From NCBI RefSeq assembly GCF_028554725.1, contig NC_071672.1:30648944-30712943 (forward strand): a stretch of DNA of 64,000 nucleotides, read 5' to 3'. Under the pieces are notes generated by a model. That model ran no database searches and was not told the origin of the DNA. It saw only the letters and a list, made by a program, of their open reading frames with translations. A program made the position numbers and the translations under genes. Below are positions 1 to 11,577 of the stretch, one piece after another (positions within the stretch are counted from its first letter, which is position 1; the number at the start of each line of letters is the position of its first letter). The stretch is from Zeugodacus cucurbitae. Taxonomy: Eukaryota; Arthropoda; Insecta; Diptera; Tephritidae.

Positions 1-1
1 T

Positions 2-130
2 GGGCCGGTCGATTGGCCACCAAGATCGTGTGATATCACACCTTTAGACTTTTTCCTTAGATCTTTTCAACGGATGGACCAACTGAGACGTGGCCGCGGC
101 CAACATTTGAAAGAGATAATTAAAAATTAA
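2..130 (+). pseudogene. mariner-like transposase C-terminal remnant (diverged family)
   Basis: An open stretch of 42 codons ends at TAA 128-130. It begins with the third catalytic-aspartate block (WPPRSCDITPLDFFL) and then jumps directly to the C-terminal RMDQLRRGRGQHLKEII block. In the intact mariner transposase at 53257-54342 the same two blocks are separated by about 45 residues, so this is an internally deleted relic cut by the window edge. Amino-acid differences from the other copies (SCDIT against SCDLT, QHLKEII against QHLNEII) and an unrelated 3' flank show it belongs to a second, older mariner family rather than to the young one at 479, 50676 and 53144. Confidence 0.75.
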
Positions 131-255
131 ATGCCAAAGAATGCGTTTTCGAAGGATAATAAACATTCGCCATTAATTTACAGCGTTGTTTTCTTTAAAA
201 ATGTTTGGAACCTCTAGGAAATGGATCACTCTTTATTTCTCTATTGCTAAATATT
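131..255. other. short AT-rich gap before the LINE
   Basis: Probably the 3' untranslated part of the mariner relic, followed by sequence of unknown origin. The alignable part of the following LINE begins near 256, so its exact 5' boundary and target duplication could not be fixed. Confidence 0.3.
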
Positions 256-478
256 TTTAATGATATAATTATTAACGCAGCGGTCTTAGCAACACCAAAG
301 AAAAGCTATAAGCCACTTGGTCTCAGAAAAATCAGTAATAGAGAAATAGAACAGCTTGTAAATGAAAAAAGTTTGGCATATCAATCGCTCCCCTTCCACT
401 CAGCTTCAATTGAAATCTGATGTACGCAAATTAAAAAAGCGCTTAAACGCGAGGAAGAACTCAACAATGAAATATATA

Positions 479-1421
479 AAGGGTGATTTTTTAAGAGCTT
501 GATAACTTTTTAAAAAAAAAAACGCATAAAATTTGCAAAATCTCATCGGTTCTTTATTTGAAACGTTAGATTGGTTCATGACATTTACTTTTTGAAGATA
601 ATTTCATTTAAATGTTGACCGCGGCTGCGTCTTAGGTGGTCCATTCGGAAAGTCCAATTTTGGGCAACTTTTTCGAGCATTTCGGCCGGAATAGCCCGAA
701 TTTCTTCGGAAATGTTGTCTTCCAAAGCTGGAATAGTTGCTGGCTTATTTCTGTAGACTTTAGACTTGACGTAGCCCCACAAAAAATAGTCTAAAGGCGT
801 TAAATCGCATGATCTTGGTGGCCAACTTACGGGTCCATTTCTTGAGATGAATTGTTCTCCGAAGTTTTCCCTCAAAATGGCCATAGAATCGCGAGCTGTG
901 TGGCATGTAGCGCCATCTTGTTGAAACCACATGTCAACCAAGTTCAGTTCTTCCATTTTTGGCAACAAAAAGTTTGTTAGCATCGAACGATAGCGATCGC
1001 CATTCACCGTAACGTTGCGTCCAACAGCATCTTTGAAAAAATACGGTCCAATGATTCCACCAGCGTACAAACCACACCAAACAGTGCATTTTTCGGGATG
1101 CATGGGCAGTTCTTGAACGGCTTCTGGTTGCTCTTCACCCCAAATGCGGCAATTTTGCTTATTTACGTAGCCATTCAACCAGAAATGAGCCTCATCGCTG
1201 AACAAAATTTGTCGATAAAAAAGCGGATTTCACATTTCGAACCGAACACTGATTTTGGTAATAAAATTCAATGATTTGCAAGCGTTGCTCGTTAGTAAGT
1301 CTATTCATGATGAAATGTCAAAGCATACTGAGCATCCTTCTCTTTGACACCATGTCTGAAATCCCACGTGATCTGTCAAATACTAATGCATGAAAATCCT
1401 AACCTCAAAAAAATCACCCGT
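479..1421 (-). mobile_element. mariner element, internally deleted copy (943 bp)
   Basis: The element is bounded by TA dinucleotides at 477-478 and 1422-1423. Its ends read AAGGGTGATTTTTT and, on the other strand, ACGGGTGATTTTTT, the same terminal repeats as the full copy at 53144-54442. A 362-bp deletion, relative to the copy at 50676, joins the sequence encoding the first catalytic block to the N-terminal helix-turn-helix region near 1229. The deletion length is not a multiple of three and destroys the reading frame. The remaining sequence looks near-identical to the intact copy. It sits inside the jockey-like LINE. Confidence 0.93.
585..1205 (-). pseudogene. truncated mariner transposase (catalytic half only)
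   Basis: This 206-residue open frame corresponds to residues 156-361 of the intact 361-residue transposase. It holds all three catalytic aspartates: FSDEAHF, FQQDGATCHTA and SCDLTPLDYFLWG. The N-terminal DNA-binding region is lost through the frame-breaking deletion upstream. The residues appear identical to those of the intact copy, so the frame was broken recently. No functional transposase is expected, though the ends could still be mobilised in trans. Confidence 0.88.
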
Positions 1422-2880
1422 TATAAAGAAGCTGTGTCCAAACTCAAGCAAGCAAAATTCACTTTGGAAAGCCCAAAAGTCCATGAAGCCACCAGTCGAC
1501 TCCAACATGCCTACACGAGACTTGTGTGGGAATTGGGCTCGAAGTGACGAGGAAAAGGCTACTTGTTTTGCAAATTATCTAGAAAAGGTATTTCAACCAA
1601 ATTGCCCAAAGAATAACTTTAAATTGTCAATCTTACCTAACACAGCAAATGAGTCGCCCGAGTCCTTTAAGTCTTCACCTTCTGATATTATTGGCATCAT
1701 AAAAGAACTTAATCCAAAAAAGTCGCCAGGACATGATAATATCACCTCAAAATTGCTAATTGAGTTACCAAATATTGCTGTAGAGGTACTCTCTTTGCTC
1801 TTCAATGCAATTCTAAGTTTCGGATACTATCCAATTTCGTGGAAAAAGTCGCAGATTATCCTGATAGATAAACCTGGGAAAGACTTGACACAGCCGTCTT
1901 CATACAGACCAATCAGTCTTCTACCCTGCCTTTCGAAAATATTTGAAAAGGTGCTACTATCAAAGATGTCTCCTTTCCTCCACGAAAATAATGTAATACC
2001 AACGCACCAATTCGGGTTTCGTGCAAAACATAGTACAATAGAACAAGTAAATAGAATAACTAACGAAATAAGAAAAGCATTCGAGCACAGAGAGTACTGT
2101 TCAGCTATATTTCTAGACGTAGCTCAGGCATTTGATAAGGTGTGACATGAAGGGATTTTATATAAGATTAAAAACATTCTACCTTTAGAATTGTATAAAA
2201 TATTGGAGTCTTATTTAAAAAATAGACAATTTATGGTTAAAGTGGGAGACTTCATATCTGATGAACGACAAAAAATGGCTGGTGTATCACAAGGCCAGAA
2301 TATTATCGGAGCACTTAAGATCTATCGAAGAATGGCTAGCCAACTGGCGTATAAATGTGAATGAACAAAAGTGTAAGCACGTTTCATTTTCGCTAAGACC
2401 CAAAATGTGCCCGGCAGTAAAAATGAACAATATTCTAGTGCCTCAAGCGAATGAAGTTACCTATCTTGGTAAAATAGTAAAATAACATGCATGAAGATAA
2501 GAGCTGCAAATTTAAATTGGCTTTTAAATAAAAACTCTAAACTTAGCCTAGACAACAAAGTGCTTTTATACAATGCGGTCATAAAGCCGATTTGGATGTA
2601 TGGCATTCAACTGTGGGGTACGACCTGTGCAACTAATATTGATATAATACAAAGGTTCCAATCGAAAATACAAAATTAGATCAATCACGTGCTCACCATG
2701 GTACATTCGCAATGAAAATATCCATAAAGATCTTGGTATCCCTATGGTGAAGAAAGCAGTAGAGGACAGCAGATTGAAATATATATCTAAACTCCGTGAT
2801 CACCCAAACCCATTGGCTAATGCCTTAGTACATTCCTGCGATCAAACACGCCTAAAAAGAAGGGATATGCCTGCGTACTA
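1422..2880 (+). pseudogene. jockey-like reverse transcriptase relic
   Basis: Open frames at 1390-2145, 2261-2485 and 2491-2679 together cover most of a LINE reverse transcriptase. Visible motifs are the NPKKSPGHDNI block, SSYRPISLLPCLSKIFEK, HQFGFRAKHST and FLDVAQAFDKV (the first catalytic aspartate). The frame is broken by TGA in place of tryptophan just after FDKV (near 2142) and by the two deletions noted for the element. The FADD catalytic box is deleted outright, so the copy is dead. The frame starting at 1390 begins within the mariner end and is not a native start. Confidence 0.85.
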
Positions 2881-2967
2881 AAAGCAACGTTTCCCTACGT
2901 TGTGAAATTTCTATTTGATCACCCTGTATTACAGCATCTAATAATTGTATATGGTATTTCTACTTAC

Positions 2968-3130
2968 TGACAACGCTCGGTGCCGGCTTCTCCTTGTGCG
3001 CATGCTTCATATGTTCCATTAAAGCATCGGCTCCCAAGAATAGTTTGTGGCATACATGGCAGGAAGTTGCGTTAGGGCCGCCAATCAATGCCGCATGCTG
3101 CTGCAAGACACCAAGATGCAGCTGTAGCTC
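2968..3130 (-). CDS. dati: dati-like zinc-finger gene, exon with finger 5
   Basis: The exon begins after a cag acceptor (3133-3131) and reads ELQLHLGVLQQHAALIGG, followed by one C2H2 finger (SCHVCHKLF, then HMKHAH), then a lysine-rich tail. It ends before a strong GTAAGT donor at 2967-2962 and is 163 nt long. Its phase 0 start matches the phase 0 end of the exon at 6843-7027. It ends in phase 1, so the next exon must lie left of position 1. The finger sequence resembles the last finger of the Drosophila dati (CG2052) protein as I remember it. The gene assignment is inference from the combined four exons, and a nuclear DNA-binding role follows from the C2H2 fingers. Confidence 0.75.
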
Positions 3131-3704
3131 CTGTTTTGATTTTCATTTGGTGTATTCATTTTAGTGTTATTTTTTATTTTTATTTGGTTGCAATGTTACG
3201 GTGAGTAGTTTTGTGCAGGAATTCCAATTTATGTTTTTTGCATAATAATTCATTAAAGTTTATATGTGCAGAAGGATGGGACGGGTTTCGAGTGTAGGTC
3301 GGTGTGAGTTGTTGTGAATGTCAGGCAGCGTCGATGCAATGAAATTGAATAAAAACAAAAAATTTAATTTTTGAATATGCAGGATATGAACGATTTGCGT
3401 ACTGAACATTTCACGGTTCTCCGTGTATGAGTAGTCATGTATTCTATGTATAATAATAACTCATATAAAGCAAAACCTTTCAAGGCCGCAAACACCATAT
3501 ATGAGCAACTCACCTATACATACATATGTCAGAGTTTTAGCGAAATTACCACTGAGATTTAACAATGATATTGTCTTTGGTTTGTATGATGAAAATATAT
3601 GTGTGTGTATAACCTATATAATACTATACACTCAATGGTATATAACTAAAAAAATCACAGCCCAAAAAAATGTTTAAATGATCATTTATATATAAACTAG
3701 CATA
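3131..3704. other. dati intron sequence, nothing recognised
   Basis: AT-rich intron with short simple repeats (TATA and TG runs near 3595-3610). No open frame, terminal repeat or RNA structure was seen. Confidence 0.5.
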
Positions 3705-5395
3705 TACACACTAGCTTGGCTTCGGCGACGATATTGATTACTCGAGGTTACGCAGCAGGATAACAACTCACACTACTTTTAATTGTAAAGTGAGTGGTGA
3801 TAGTAGGTCAATTTTAAATAGTTTGGTATAATTGACTACGCCACCCCGGTTTGTAGCTGTGTCAACTCTCCTGGACCGAAGTTCTAAATTGTCGCATTAA
3901 GATCATCGAGATCTTTGTTTTTTTTTTACCACCAATATAATCATTCAATCAGTCATTTATGGTTATCATATTGAGGTTTCAAGTCAGGAAAACTTCTCTT
4001 TCGAGTCAATGAAGTGACAGAAATCTGTTGGAAATGTTATTAATCCATCGAGGTGTCAACAGCGACCCTACCATTTGCAACTGCTTCTACAACCGCAATT
4101 TGATATTTTTGCAAAAACACTCATATGTTAGTTGTTAATTGGCGATTCTTTATGTGTCACCACAAATTATATGATTTTAGGCATGTTAGCCCGTCAATAA
4201 CAGTTGATCCAGGAATAATTGGAAGAGTCTGGCGTTAATCACCTACTAACAGAATCCTGGCTCCACCAAAAACATTTATCGACAATCAAGATATTTTAAA
4301 GTCCTGTGCAGTACCTCCAGCGACTTCTTGAATATTTGGAAAATCTTCGTTATAGCGCTATTTTTGGCGATTTTGCCGACTGGTGTTTCGTTCATTTGCA
4401 ATTTAGGAGTAATTTCAAGGCCGAATGTGCCGTTTGTTTGCCTACTAACAGGTGCCAAGATGCCCCTATTCTTGAAAATGAGTGCAATTGGCTCTGGAAT
4501 TACATCAGCCCTCATATACTATATATGATGATTTTCTATTGGACTAATGTCGAATATATAGGTCAAATTGTGTGTTATCTTAATAAAATTACATCAATAA
4601 ATTGCGAGAGTATAAAATATTCGGTTGGACCCGAACTTTGCCTTTCCTTATTTGTTACAAATTATTTTGGGCTATCGACACAACCTTATACAATTGAACA
4701 ATAACAAAAATATTTTAAGAAAGCAACAATGACAACCTTCAAAATATTATTTTTTTGTTTTCTCTTTTTATATTTTTCTTGTCAACTCGAATAAAATTAT
4801 TTTATCTTCTTCGCATTTTTTCCATATTTACTCACTCTCTAATCTTTTCCTAGCCACGAATATTTCAAGACTAAAATTAGCCAGATCGGTTTGGCCGTTC
4901 TCGACTTTTTGCGAGACTAACGAACAGCAATTAAATTTTATATTATATTTACATTTGTAACTGTAAATTAGAAGTAAATCAAAATGTTAATTATTAATAT
5001 CTCCTAAATAAATTTCATCAAAATCCGTTCAGGCATGATAGAGCAAAACTCCCAGCAAAAACCATAAAAAAATCACTAACTCAATTCAGTTTTCTGCCTA
5101 CTTCCTACCCTAAGTACGATGACGTGATCATTTTGATCTCATATCCGTTTTTAGGTAGCCATCAATTACCTTACTAAATTTCATCAATATCCGTCTAAAA
5201 ATCACTAACTCAATTTAGTTATCTGCCTACTGCCTACCCACCAAGAACGATGGCGTGATTATTTATAGCCTATGACCATTTCTAGGTTATCATCTATCAC
5301 CATACCAAATTTCATCAAAATCCGTTCAGCCGTCTTTAGGCGTGAAAGAGTAACAGACAGACAGAGTTACTTTCGAATTTATAATATTAATATGG
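3705..5395 (+). repeat. dispersed composite repeat, copy related to 43072-44400
   Basis: This stretch is repeated in opposite orientation at about 43072-44400. Shared blocks include the region around 4290-4510 (against 43900-44080), the hairpin TTCGGTTGGACCCGAA near 4620, and the block around 4880-4920 (against 43495-43540). It starts near the words ctagcttggcttcgg and ends near tttataatattaatatgga, phrases I have seen at the ends of many insect noncoding repeats. Part of it (4270-4668) shares the terminal hairpin and the cttagcccttccttacttg-like end of repeat family A. No transposase is visible. Boundaries are approximate. Confidence 0.6.
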
Positions 5396-5574
5396 ATGTA
5401 TATTCAAATAACTCGTTTTTTAAACATAATTATAAGACATGCCCTTCATATTTCTTCCAGCATTTTTAAAAACGTATAGAATCAACTAGGTTTTTGTTTC
5501 CTCCGTTCTAATCTTGTCCCTTTCTGCCACAATTACTTTCTCGAGATTTTTTTCTAATCACTTTTAGCCGAATT

Positions 5575-6190
5575 GTTTTTTTAAAAAGTTAATGTATATA
5601 TTCCGTCTATAAATGTCAGATTTCCTAAACCACTTGCTGCTCATGACATGCCATGTTTTACCGCGCCAACTAGATACTCCTTTTTAAATTATCCACCATT
5701 GTTCCATACCAAAACTTGTCCCTTATTGCCAAACACACAGAATTTACACTGGTCTGATAAATATAACGTGATTTTGGTGGTCTGTTGGCTTTGAGTTGAA
5801 CTCATTAGCAAAACATGGGCGCTTTTGCATATTGACTTATGTAATCATGTTTTTTTTACGGGCGACTCTGCTTTGGTAGTCCGCCTTTTTTATGACACGA
5901 CGGATTTCGAAAAGCTCCCTTGGATTTGAAGCTGTGCTGAGTTAGCTGTCATACTTGGATTAAGCCGAATAGACTTAATAATTGTCTTCTGCTCGGGATC
6001 TGATAGCAATGGCGGGTTACCAGAACAGGTTACCACAACAGAAATATAAGTTACTGCCCGTTGAATTGTAATTGTTAATTTCTCTTTGGATAGTGTAGTG
6101 GGCACTAGAGCAACAATTTCTCAATAAGATTTCCTTTCTAAGCTAATTTTGAATTCTTTTGCGTACTCCAACTGAAATCTCTTTGCCCTG
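5575..6190 (-). pseudogene. Tc1-like transposase relic 1
   Basis: Reading the minus strand with frame changes gives a Tc1 transposase in the expected order. First comes a helix-turn-helix start resembling GKEISVGVRKRIQN (near 6185). Then come PLLSDPEQKTIIKSIRLNP (near 6010), EIRRVIKKADYQSRVARKK (near 5900), and the first catalytic box in the form SDQCKFCVFG (near 5755). Last is a SGLGNLTFIDGIY block (near 5600). Several stops and frameshifts are present and the C-terminal catalytic boxes are missing. No terminal inverted repeats were found, so this is an old fragment. Confidence 0.72.
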
Positions 6191-6842
6191 CTGCTCTATG
6201 TGTTCAATATCAATTCCAGAGGTATTCAATATTAATTACCAATACATTGTGAACGAGATCAATGCGAAAGAATCTTGCGGTAATCACACTATTTTGCATT
6301 CTACGTAGTATATTTTTTCGTAGAATAAATTTAAAAATGAAACTAAAATATAAGTCGTTGTCAAAAAATTCGGGAAAAAATGCATTATTAAAGAGGCTGA
6401 ATTATAATTATGTTTAGAAAAGGAATTGTTTGAATATAGTATTTATAAATGATCGAACAATTTGGGTTGAAATTGAACCTTCTTTAGTCCTTTCAACTGA
6501 CACTTTCTGATATATCTTACGAACGGTACGGTCAGCACTTAAACTACCTACAGAATTATTAGAAATTTTACAGTTTTTATGTATATTTAAGTAAAATATT
6601 TTACATTCCGAATTTGAAATGGAATAATGTTAATGAAGTATTATGTTATATGAGGGAAACATAGCTTAGCTTTTAATATTTCGCAATTTCGGTACTAAAG
6701 GGCTTCATTTGGACCTTACTATTTATTTATTATGAATGTTTATAAAAATAGATATACACATTATCTTTCGCAAGTGCATATGTAAGTATTGTGAAGTTAA
6801 TGTGTCTTCTACACTCCGTTGTTTACAACTGAGTTTACTGAC
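6191..6842. other. dati intron sequence, nothing recognised
   Basis: AT-rich intron between the Tc1 relic and the finger 3-4 exon. No feature can be supported. Confidence 0.5.
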
Positions 6843-7027
6843 CTTCGATGTGTGCGTGCGTAAACTGGACTCGGTGGCAAAACCTTTGCCGCAGATATTG
6901 CAATGGAAGGGGCGATTTTTTGCACGTTCCACTTGTGCGTCATGATTTCGTAAATGTTGCTGTAAATTTGATAATTGAATAAAAGCGCGTCCGCAATCCG
7001 GTAAGTGGCATTTATATGGACGTTCAC
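6843..7027 (-). CDS. dati: dati-like zinc-finger gene, exon with fingers 3 and 4
   Basis: The exon is 185 nt. The acceptor AG is at 7029-7028 and the donor GTCAGT starts at 6842. It begins with the last two bases of a glycine codon split with the upstream exon, giving HTG-ERPYKC across the junction. Finger 3 is CHLPDC with four residues between the cysteines, then FIQLSNLQQHLRNH. Finger 4 is FHCNICGKGFATESSLRTH. Extra residues between the cysteines of finger 3 are shared with the ZNF384/ZNF362 family. The exon ends in phase 0 and joins the exon at 2968-3130. The strict Cys and His spacing and the fitting splice phases make this a real exon. Confidence 0.85.
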
Positions 7028-7314
7028 CTTGAATGGAATGAAGGAGAGAGATAAAACATTAACATTACTGTTATTTAATAAAAACGGTACATAAATGATA
7101 CATGTGCAATTCTTTCTAAGTTTAATGATTTTCTGGAATACTACTCAAATTTTCCTTATTTTATTTATTCAACATACAATTACCCACAGCACGAGGATAT
7201 TAAAATAAGATATACAATTCATATATATATATAAGGGACTAAGAATTGTCTACAAGCCAAGTAGAAAATTCTAAGCTCAAGACTTCGACACTTAAGGGAC
7301 ATCCACGTGAATGA

Positions 7315-7760
7315 ACTACTGGAGGATCTCGAATACGCGAACGAAAATGATAATTCTTAAATAGCGTCTATGAGATGATCGAAGGTTACTTAAATCTGCT
7401 GGGTGCACAGCAGCGGCTTAGCCATTAATCCCATTGAAACTGAACTGTTCATTATACTTCTGCAGGAGGTATTGGCAAAATTGATTTTCTGGCTCCATGA
7501 AATCATAGTTAAGACAATAATGTTTTATGGTGTTGTCGTCTGGTGGATTGCGCTCGGAGTGTCACACTCGCTAAGCAATTGGAACGTTTCCAGAGAGCGG
7601 CTCTAATTGGAATCTGTGGATCACTATGGACAACACCAATCATGGCACTAAATGCCATTTTACAGTAGGAGTACTTGGGTGGCACAAAAGATAGTTGAAG
7701 CTGTCGAAGTGAGATTATTTGCAGTCATGGACCGCTTGACCTTAATTAAATAGGCCACAA
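7315..7760 (+). pseudogene. LINE reverse-transcriptase C-terminal fragment
   Basis: Pieces in different frames read SGLAINPIETELF (near 7412), then VVWW (near 7545), then LAKQLERFQRAALIGICG and TTPIMALNAIL (7570-7665). This order is typical of the region after the catalytic core in R1/jockey-type LINE proteins. At least one frameshift occurs near 7560. The fragment is old, lacks the catalytic core and has no recognised ends. Confidence 0.6.
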
Positions 7761-8230
7761 TTCTTGTAGACTACATAATACATGAGAGATTTTGGTACAA
7801 TACAAAGTATCTATTAAAATGGGGGTTTATTAAAGTCCTCTTTCTTTTTCCTTTTGCAGCATGGTCAGCAATGAATTGCTTTTATTATATAATTCGCTGT
7901 ATGACGATTGTTCACACTGTACATTTCAAGGTAGAATTGTGTTTTCATTGCAAAAAAGTATAAAGAAACATCAGCAACAATAACGTTTAAATAATGACAA
8001 TACTGCCACTCCATAACATTTCTACCCGGCACCAGCATTTCATTTATTCAGATTTTTGCGCATTGTCTCCTTGTTGTCCGAAATCCTTTCTCCTTTTCTC
8101 CTTTTTCACGATTTCAGCTGTTTTTTCACATTTGTTACGAGCGTTAGCACATTATTGACCAGCAGCCACAAACAGAGTGTTGCAATTTATTTTTAACCCT
8201 TTCACGGTTTATTCATCACGGTTTTCTCTT
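7761..8230. other. dati intron sequence, nothing recognised
   Basis: AT-rich intron between the LINE fragment and the first family A repeat. No coding or repeat signal was identified. Confidence 0.45.
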
Positions 8231-9435
8231 TTTATACTCTCGCAACAAATGTTGCTAAAGAGAGTATTATAGTTATGTTCACATAACGGTTGTTTGTAAC
8301 ACCCAAAACTAAACGAGTTAGATATAGGGTTATATATACCAAAGTGATCAGGGTGAAGAGTGGAGTTCAAATCCGAATGTCTGTCTGTCCGTCCGTCCGT
8401 CTGTGCAAGCTATAACTTGAGTAAAAATTAAGATATCTTGATGAAACTTGGCGCACTTATTTCTTGGCACCATAGGAAGGTTGCTTTCGAGCAAAATCGG
8501 ACCACTGCCACGCCCACAAAATGGAGAAAACCGAAAACACATAAAGTGCCATAACTAAGCCATAAATAAAGCTATGGAAATAAAATTTGGTATGAAGGAT
8601 CGTAGGATCGAAGGCCATATTTGGATGTAATTTTTTTGGGGAAGTGGGCGTGGCCCCGCCCCCTACTAAGTTTTTTGTACATATATCGCAAACCAATAGA
8701 GCTATATAAACCAAACTTTCTGCAGTCGTTTTTTTAGCCACTTCCTAATACAGTCCAAAAATGAAAGAAATCGGATCATAACCACGCCCACCTCCCATAC
8801 AAAAGTTAGGTTGAAAATTACTAAAAGTGGGTTAACTCATTAACGGAAAACGTCAGAAACACTAAATTTCACATAAGAAATGGCAGATGAAAGCTGCACT
8901 CAGATTTTTTTACAAAATGGAAAATGGGCGTGGCGTCGCCCACTTATGGGGCAATAACCATATCTCAGGAACTACTCGACCGATTTTAATGAAACTTGGT
9001 TTGTAATACTTTCCTTACATCCCAATGATATGTTGTGAAAATAGGCCAAATCGCTTCACAACCACGCCTACTTGCTATATACCAGAACTTTGAAGACGAT
9101 CTGATTTGTTTACTTTACAATATATAAAGTAAGTACTAGTAAAGATATCGGTGCAGAACTTTGCACAAATACTATGTTAATAGTGTGGCAGCCTCATTCT
9201 AAAAATCGCCGAAATCGGACCATAGGTTTTTAAGGCCCCATATATCGAACACGAGGACCTCGGTGCTTCTAACCTAATATTATGGTTTCCAACTTTCAAT
9301 GGACTTTATACAATATATATGACGAATATATGGGTCAAATTGTGTATTATATAATATAAAAAAAGTTAAATAAATAAATTGCGAGAGTATTAAATGTTCG
9401 GTTACACCCGAACTTAGCCCTTCCTTACTTGTTTT
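8231..9435 (+). repeat. repeat family A, copy 1 (about 1.2 kb)
   Basis: A noncoding dispersed element also present at 26804-27748, 31606-32578 and 40927-42133. The left end carries the hairpin tatactctcgcaac / gttgct-gagagtat, then a run of GTCT/GTCC tetranucleotides at about 8380-8402. The middle holds several GGGCGTGG boxes in both orientations. The right end carries ttgcgagagtat and the small hairpin TTCGGTTACACCCGAA, and stops at cccttccttacttg. The terminal words tactctcgcaa and ttgcgagagta are inverted repeats. No target duplication could be defined. Several apparent open frames are shadows of the conserved repeat. Confidence 0.85.
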
Positions 9436-11324
9436 AGTTTTTTTTTGTGTTTTTCTAAATTTTTTTTTTGCTTGTATACAATTACAGTTATGTGGCCCTT
9501 TATTATGTATGGTAGTTGAAGTGTGCAGCGGTGAGAATTGGTTAATGAAATTCGATTGGTACAACGTTGTTGTCGTGTCATCATGCCTTGTGTCCTTTAC
9601 AAATGTGTTTTTCATTAAGCATTAGGTGGGCGTAATGAATGCACAGTTTAAAATATCGCCGCAAATGTGTATAATTATTAAAGATTTCAGGCACGATTTG
9701 TTTTATATTTTCACACGATAAACGGCTTTAATGCAGCGCAGGTCAGTATAACCAATATTATTATTATATTAAGAAAGAAATCGAAGTTGTATTATGATAT
9801 AGACGGCAGATTGTTCAAATAGTATATACTAAATACATATTTACTTGAGGATCTCGACATATGCATCTCCCTCTATACGTCTACCAAACTCAGCCAGCTT
9901 CTTCCAAACGGAAGAACTAGGCATTGAGAAGTCCTATTTAAGGGGTTAGGGGTAGTCAAAGACATACAAAAAATGGCAAAGTCACGAAAATTTGAACAAA
10001 AAAAATGTATAATTTCCTACATACATATGTATGTGTATAGTTTCAGCTATGATAGTATCCCCAATATGGTCGCTTGTTGTAATGTTGTATCAACCGATTA
10101 AATAGAAATTATACTTTAACTAAATATTGCAAGTGAATCATTATTGATGCAGCACAACAGCGTAATTATTGATGTAATAAAGAGAGTGGTGCAATTTCCC
10201 GTGACTATTCAAAATGTCGTCTAAATGTAATTTGAAAACAGCAGTATAACAATTAAAAACTGTAAGAGGTAATTTGTATTCTAACCCTTTTAATGGAAAC
10301 CGTCCACGGTACAGTATATGCAGCCTCTAGAGTACAATTGTCGTGCATTAACCACAACACCTGGTCCAACTTCAACACTGTTCATTGACTGCGAATGACG
10401 GTCACTGCTGTTTTATTTTTATTTCACGCAAAGCCTTCACACTTCATCATATTAACGAGCAGGAGACGACAACCAAGTCACGCAGCTGCCATCATCAACG
10501 CTTTGCTGTCCTGTACCATCGCTGACGCGAGCACACAAAAAGAGTTGAAATTTACGCCGGCTATTCACGACAGCGCGCCTGGGAATTAGCTTAACACGGG
10601 GTGCATGAGGTTTGCTGTGATGCGAAGAAGACGGGAGCGTCACTAACAAATCGAAGCGTTGTTGTTGCAACATGCAAATGAGTGTGGCCATTAGCAATGG
10701 CACGTGAGCGCGATAATCACTGCCACGTACACTTTCGTGCTGTGGCAGCGATGGTGTGCTCAGCAAGAAAGTGAAATTAATAATAACGATTAAAAAATTG
10801 GTTTGCCGTTTTTGTCGAAGGCGTGCAAAAGCAAATGTCTTTAAGCAGGTCATCTTTAAAGAGTAAATTATACCGCATACCGTATCGAAACTTTGAACGA
10901 GATTAGTTCGAAACTGCTTTTTCAAAATCGCTCGTGCTATAACCCGAAAAGCAATTAGCAATCATTTTCACGAATAAAAAAAAAAACTGAACATAAAGAA
11001 ATCAATTGTTGTTTTTAGTAATATTTGGTTCAACAATAGAAAAAGCCAATGTTTCCAGGGATTATTGAATTTAAATATTGCCAAACAAATAAAGTGCTGA
11101 TCTACATCTGTTGATACATATTTAAAAGAATCAGCATATACAAAATTCTTTAAAGAACGAAGGTTAGGTTAGGTCAGGGTCGAAGGTTCGAAGGCTAAAA
11201 ACACAGTTAGACTATTATGGACAGCCCTTTGTGATGTCAAAAAAATGTAATCTCCTCAGTTGAATTTAAGAATCGACAAAGCGCCTAGAATCTACAAATC
11301 TGTAGAGGATTTTTACTTCTATAT
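9436..11324. other. dati intron, no feature supported
   Basis: About 1.9 kb of intron. The stretch 10395-10960 is less AT-rich and shows open frames on both strands, the longest 169 codons on the minus strand, but without recognisable domains, so they are treated as chance. An aggttaggttaggt run near 11162 resembles the tail of some fly LINEs. Confidence 0.4.
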
Positions 11325-11562
11325 CCGCTAAAAATGTTTGAAGTCCGAAAAAAATGTTCACGCCCCAAGTAGAAAGGATCAAGAAAGACCCTAAAATATC
11401 ACCCATGGTTATCGCTATGGAGTTGAAGAAAGCTCGCATTGCAAAAGTACAACACCTACACTAAAACCGTGAGGAACTTCCTGCACTCACTCGATTTTAG
11501 ACCCCATACACCACGAAACCAGCCGCACTTATCGCAGAAAAATATTGAAAAACGTTTACTGT
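11325..11562 (+). pseudogene. Tc1-like transposase relic 2 (N-terminal linker)
   Basis: Allowing frame changes, the plus strand reads PKKMFTPQVERIKKDPKIS, then MELKKARIAK, then TVRNFLHSLDFRPHTPR and LSQKNIEKR. This is the segment between the helix-turn-helix and catalytic domains of Tc1 transposases. It is cut off about 15 bp before the family A fragment at 11578. There are no catalytic residues and no terminal repeats. Confidence 0.6.
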
Positions 11563-11577
11563 AAATAACGTTTATTT

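Larger units (their letters stand above)
256..2892 (+). mobile_element. jockey-like LINE, copy 1, 5' truncated and split by a mariner
   Basis: The sequence matches the second LINE at 58029-60140 along its length. The left part (256-478) corresponds to about 58160-58405. The match is interrupted by the mariner at 479-1421 and resumes at 1424. Both flanks rejoin at a single TA, showing that the mariner arrived later. The copy lacks the endonuclease half. It also lacks about 120 bp of the reverse-transcriptase core around the FADD motif (near 2285) and about 50 bp near 2470. The match to the other copy is lost after about 2892, shortly past the end of the coding sequence, so the 3' tail is missing too. 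Confidence 0.85.

Noticed and set aside
8348..8741. Similar open frames in family A copies (also near 27362, 32282 and 41175)
   Set aside because: Similarity reflects the conserved noncoding repeat. Frames start and stop differently in each copy and have no domain.
10452..10961. 169-codon open frame on the minus strand
   Set aside because: No recognisable domain, an overlapping open frame on the other strand, and no splice or repeat support. It is most likely chance in a GC-richer patch.
11158..11200. aggttaggttaggt run as a telomere-like repeat
   Set aside because: Short and single. It better fits the reversed tail of a LINE, as seen at 16685 and 35543.
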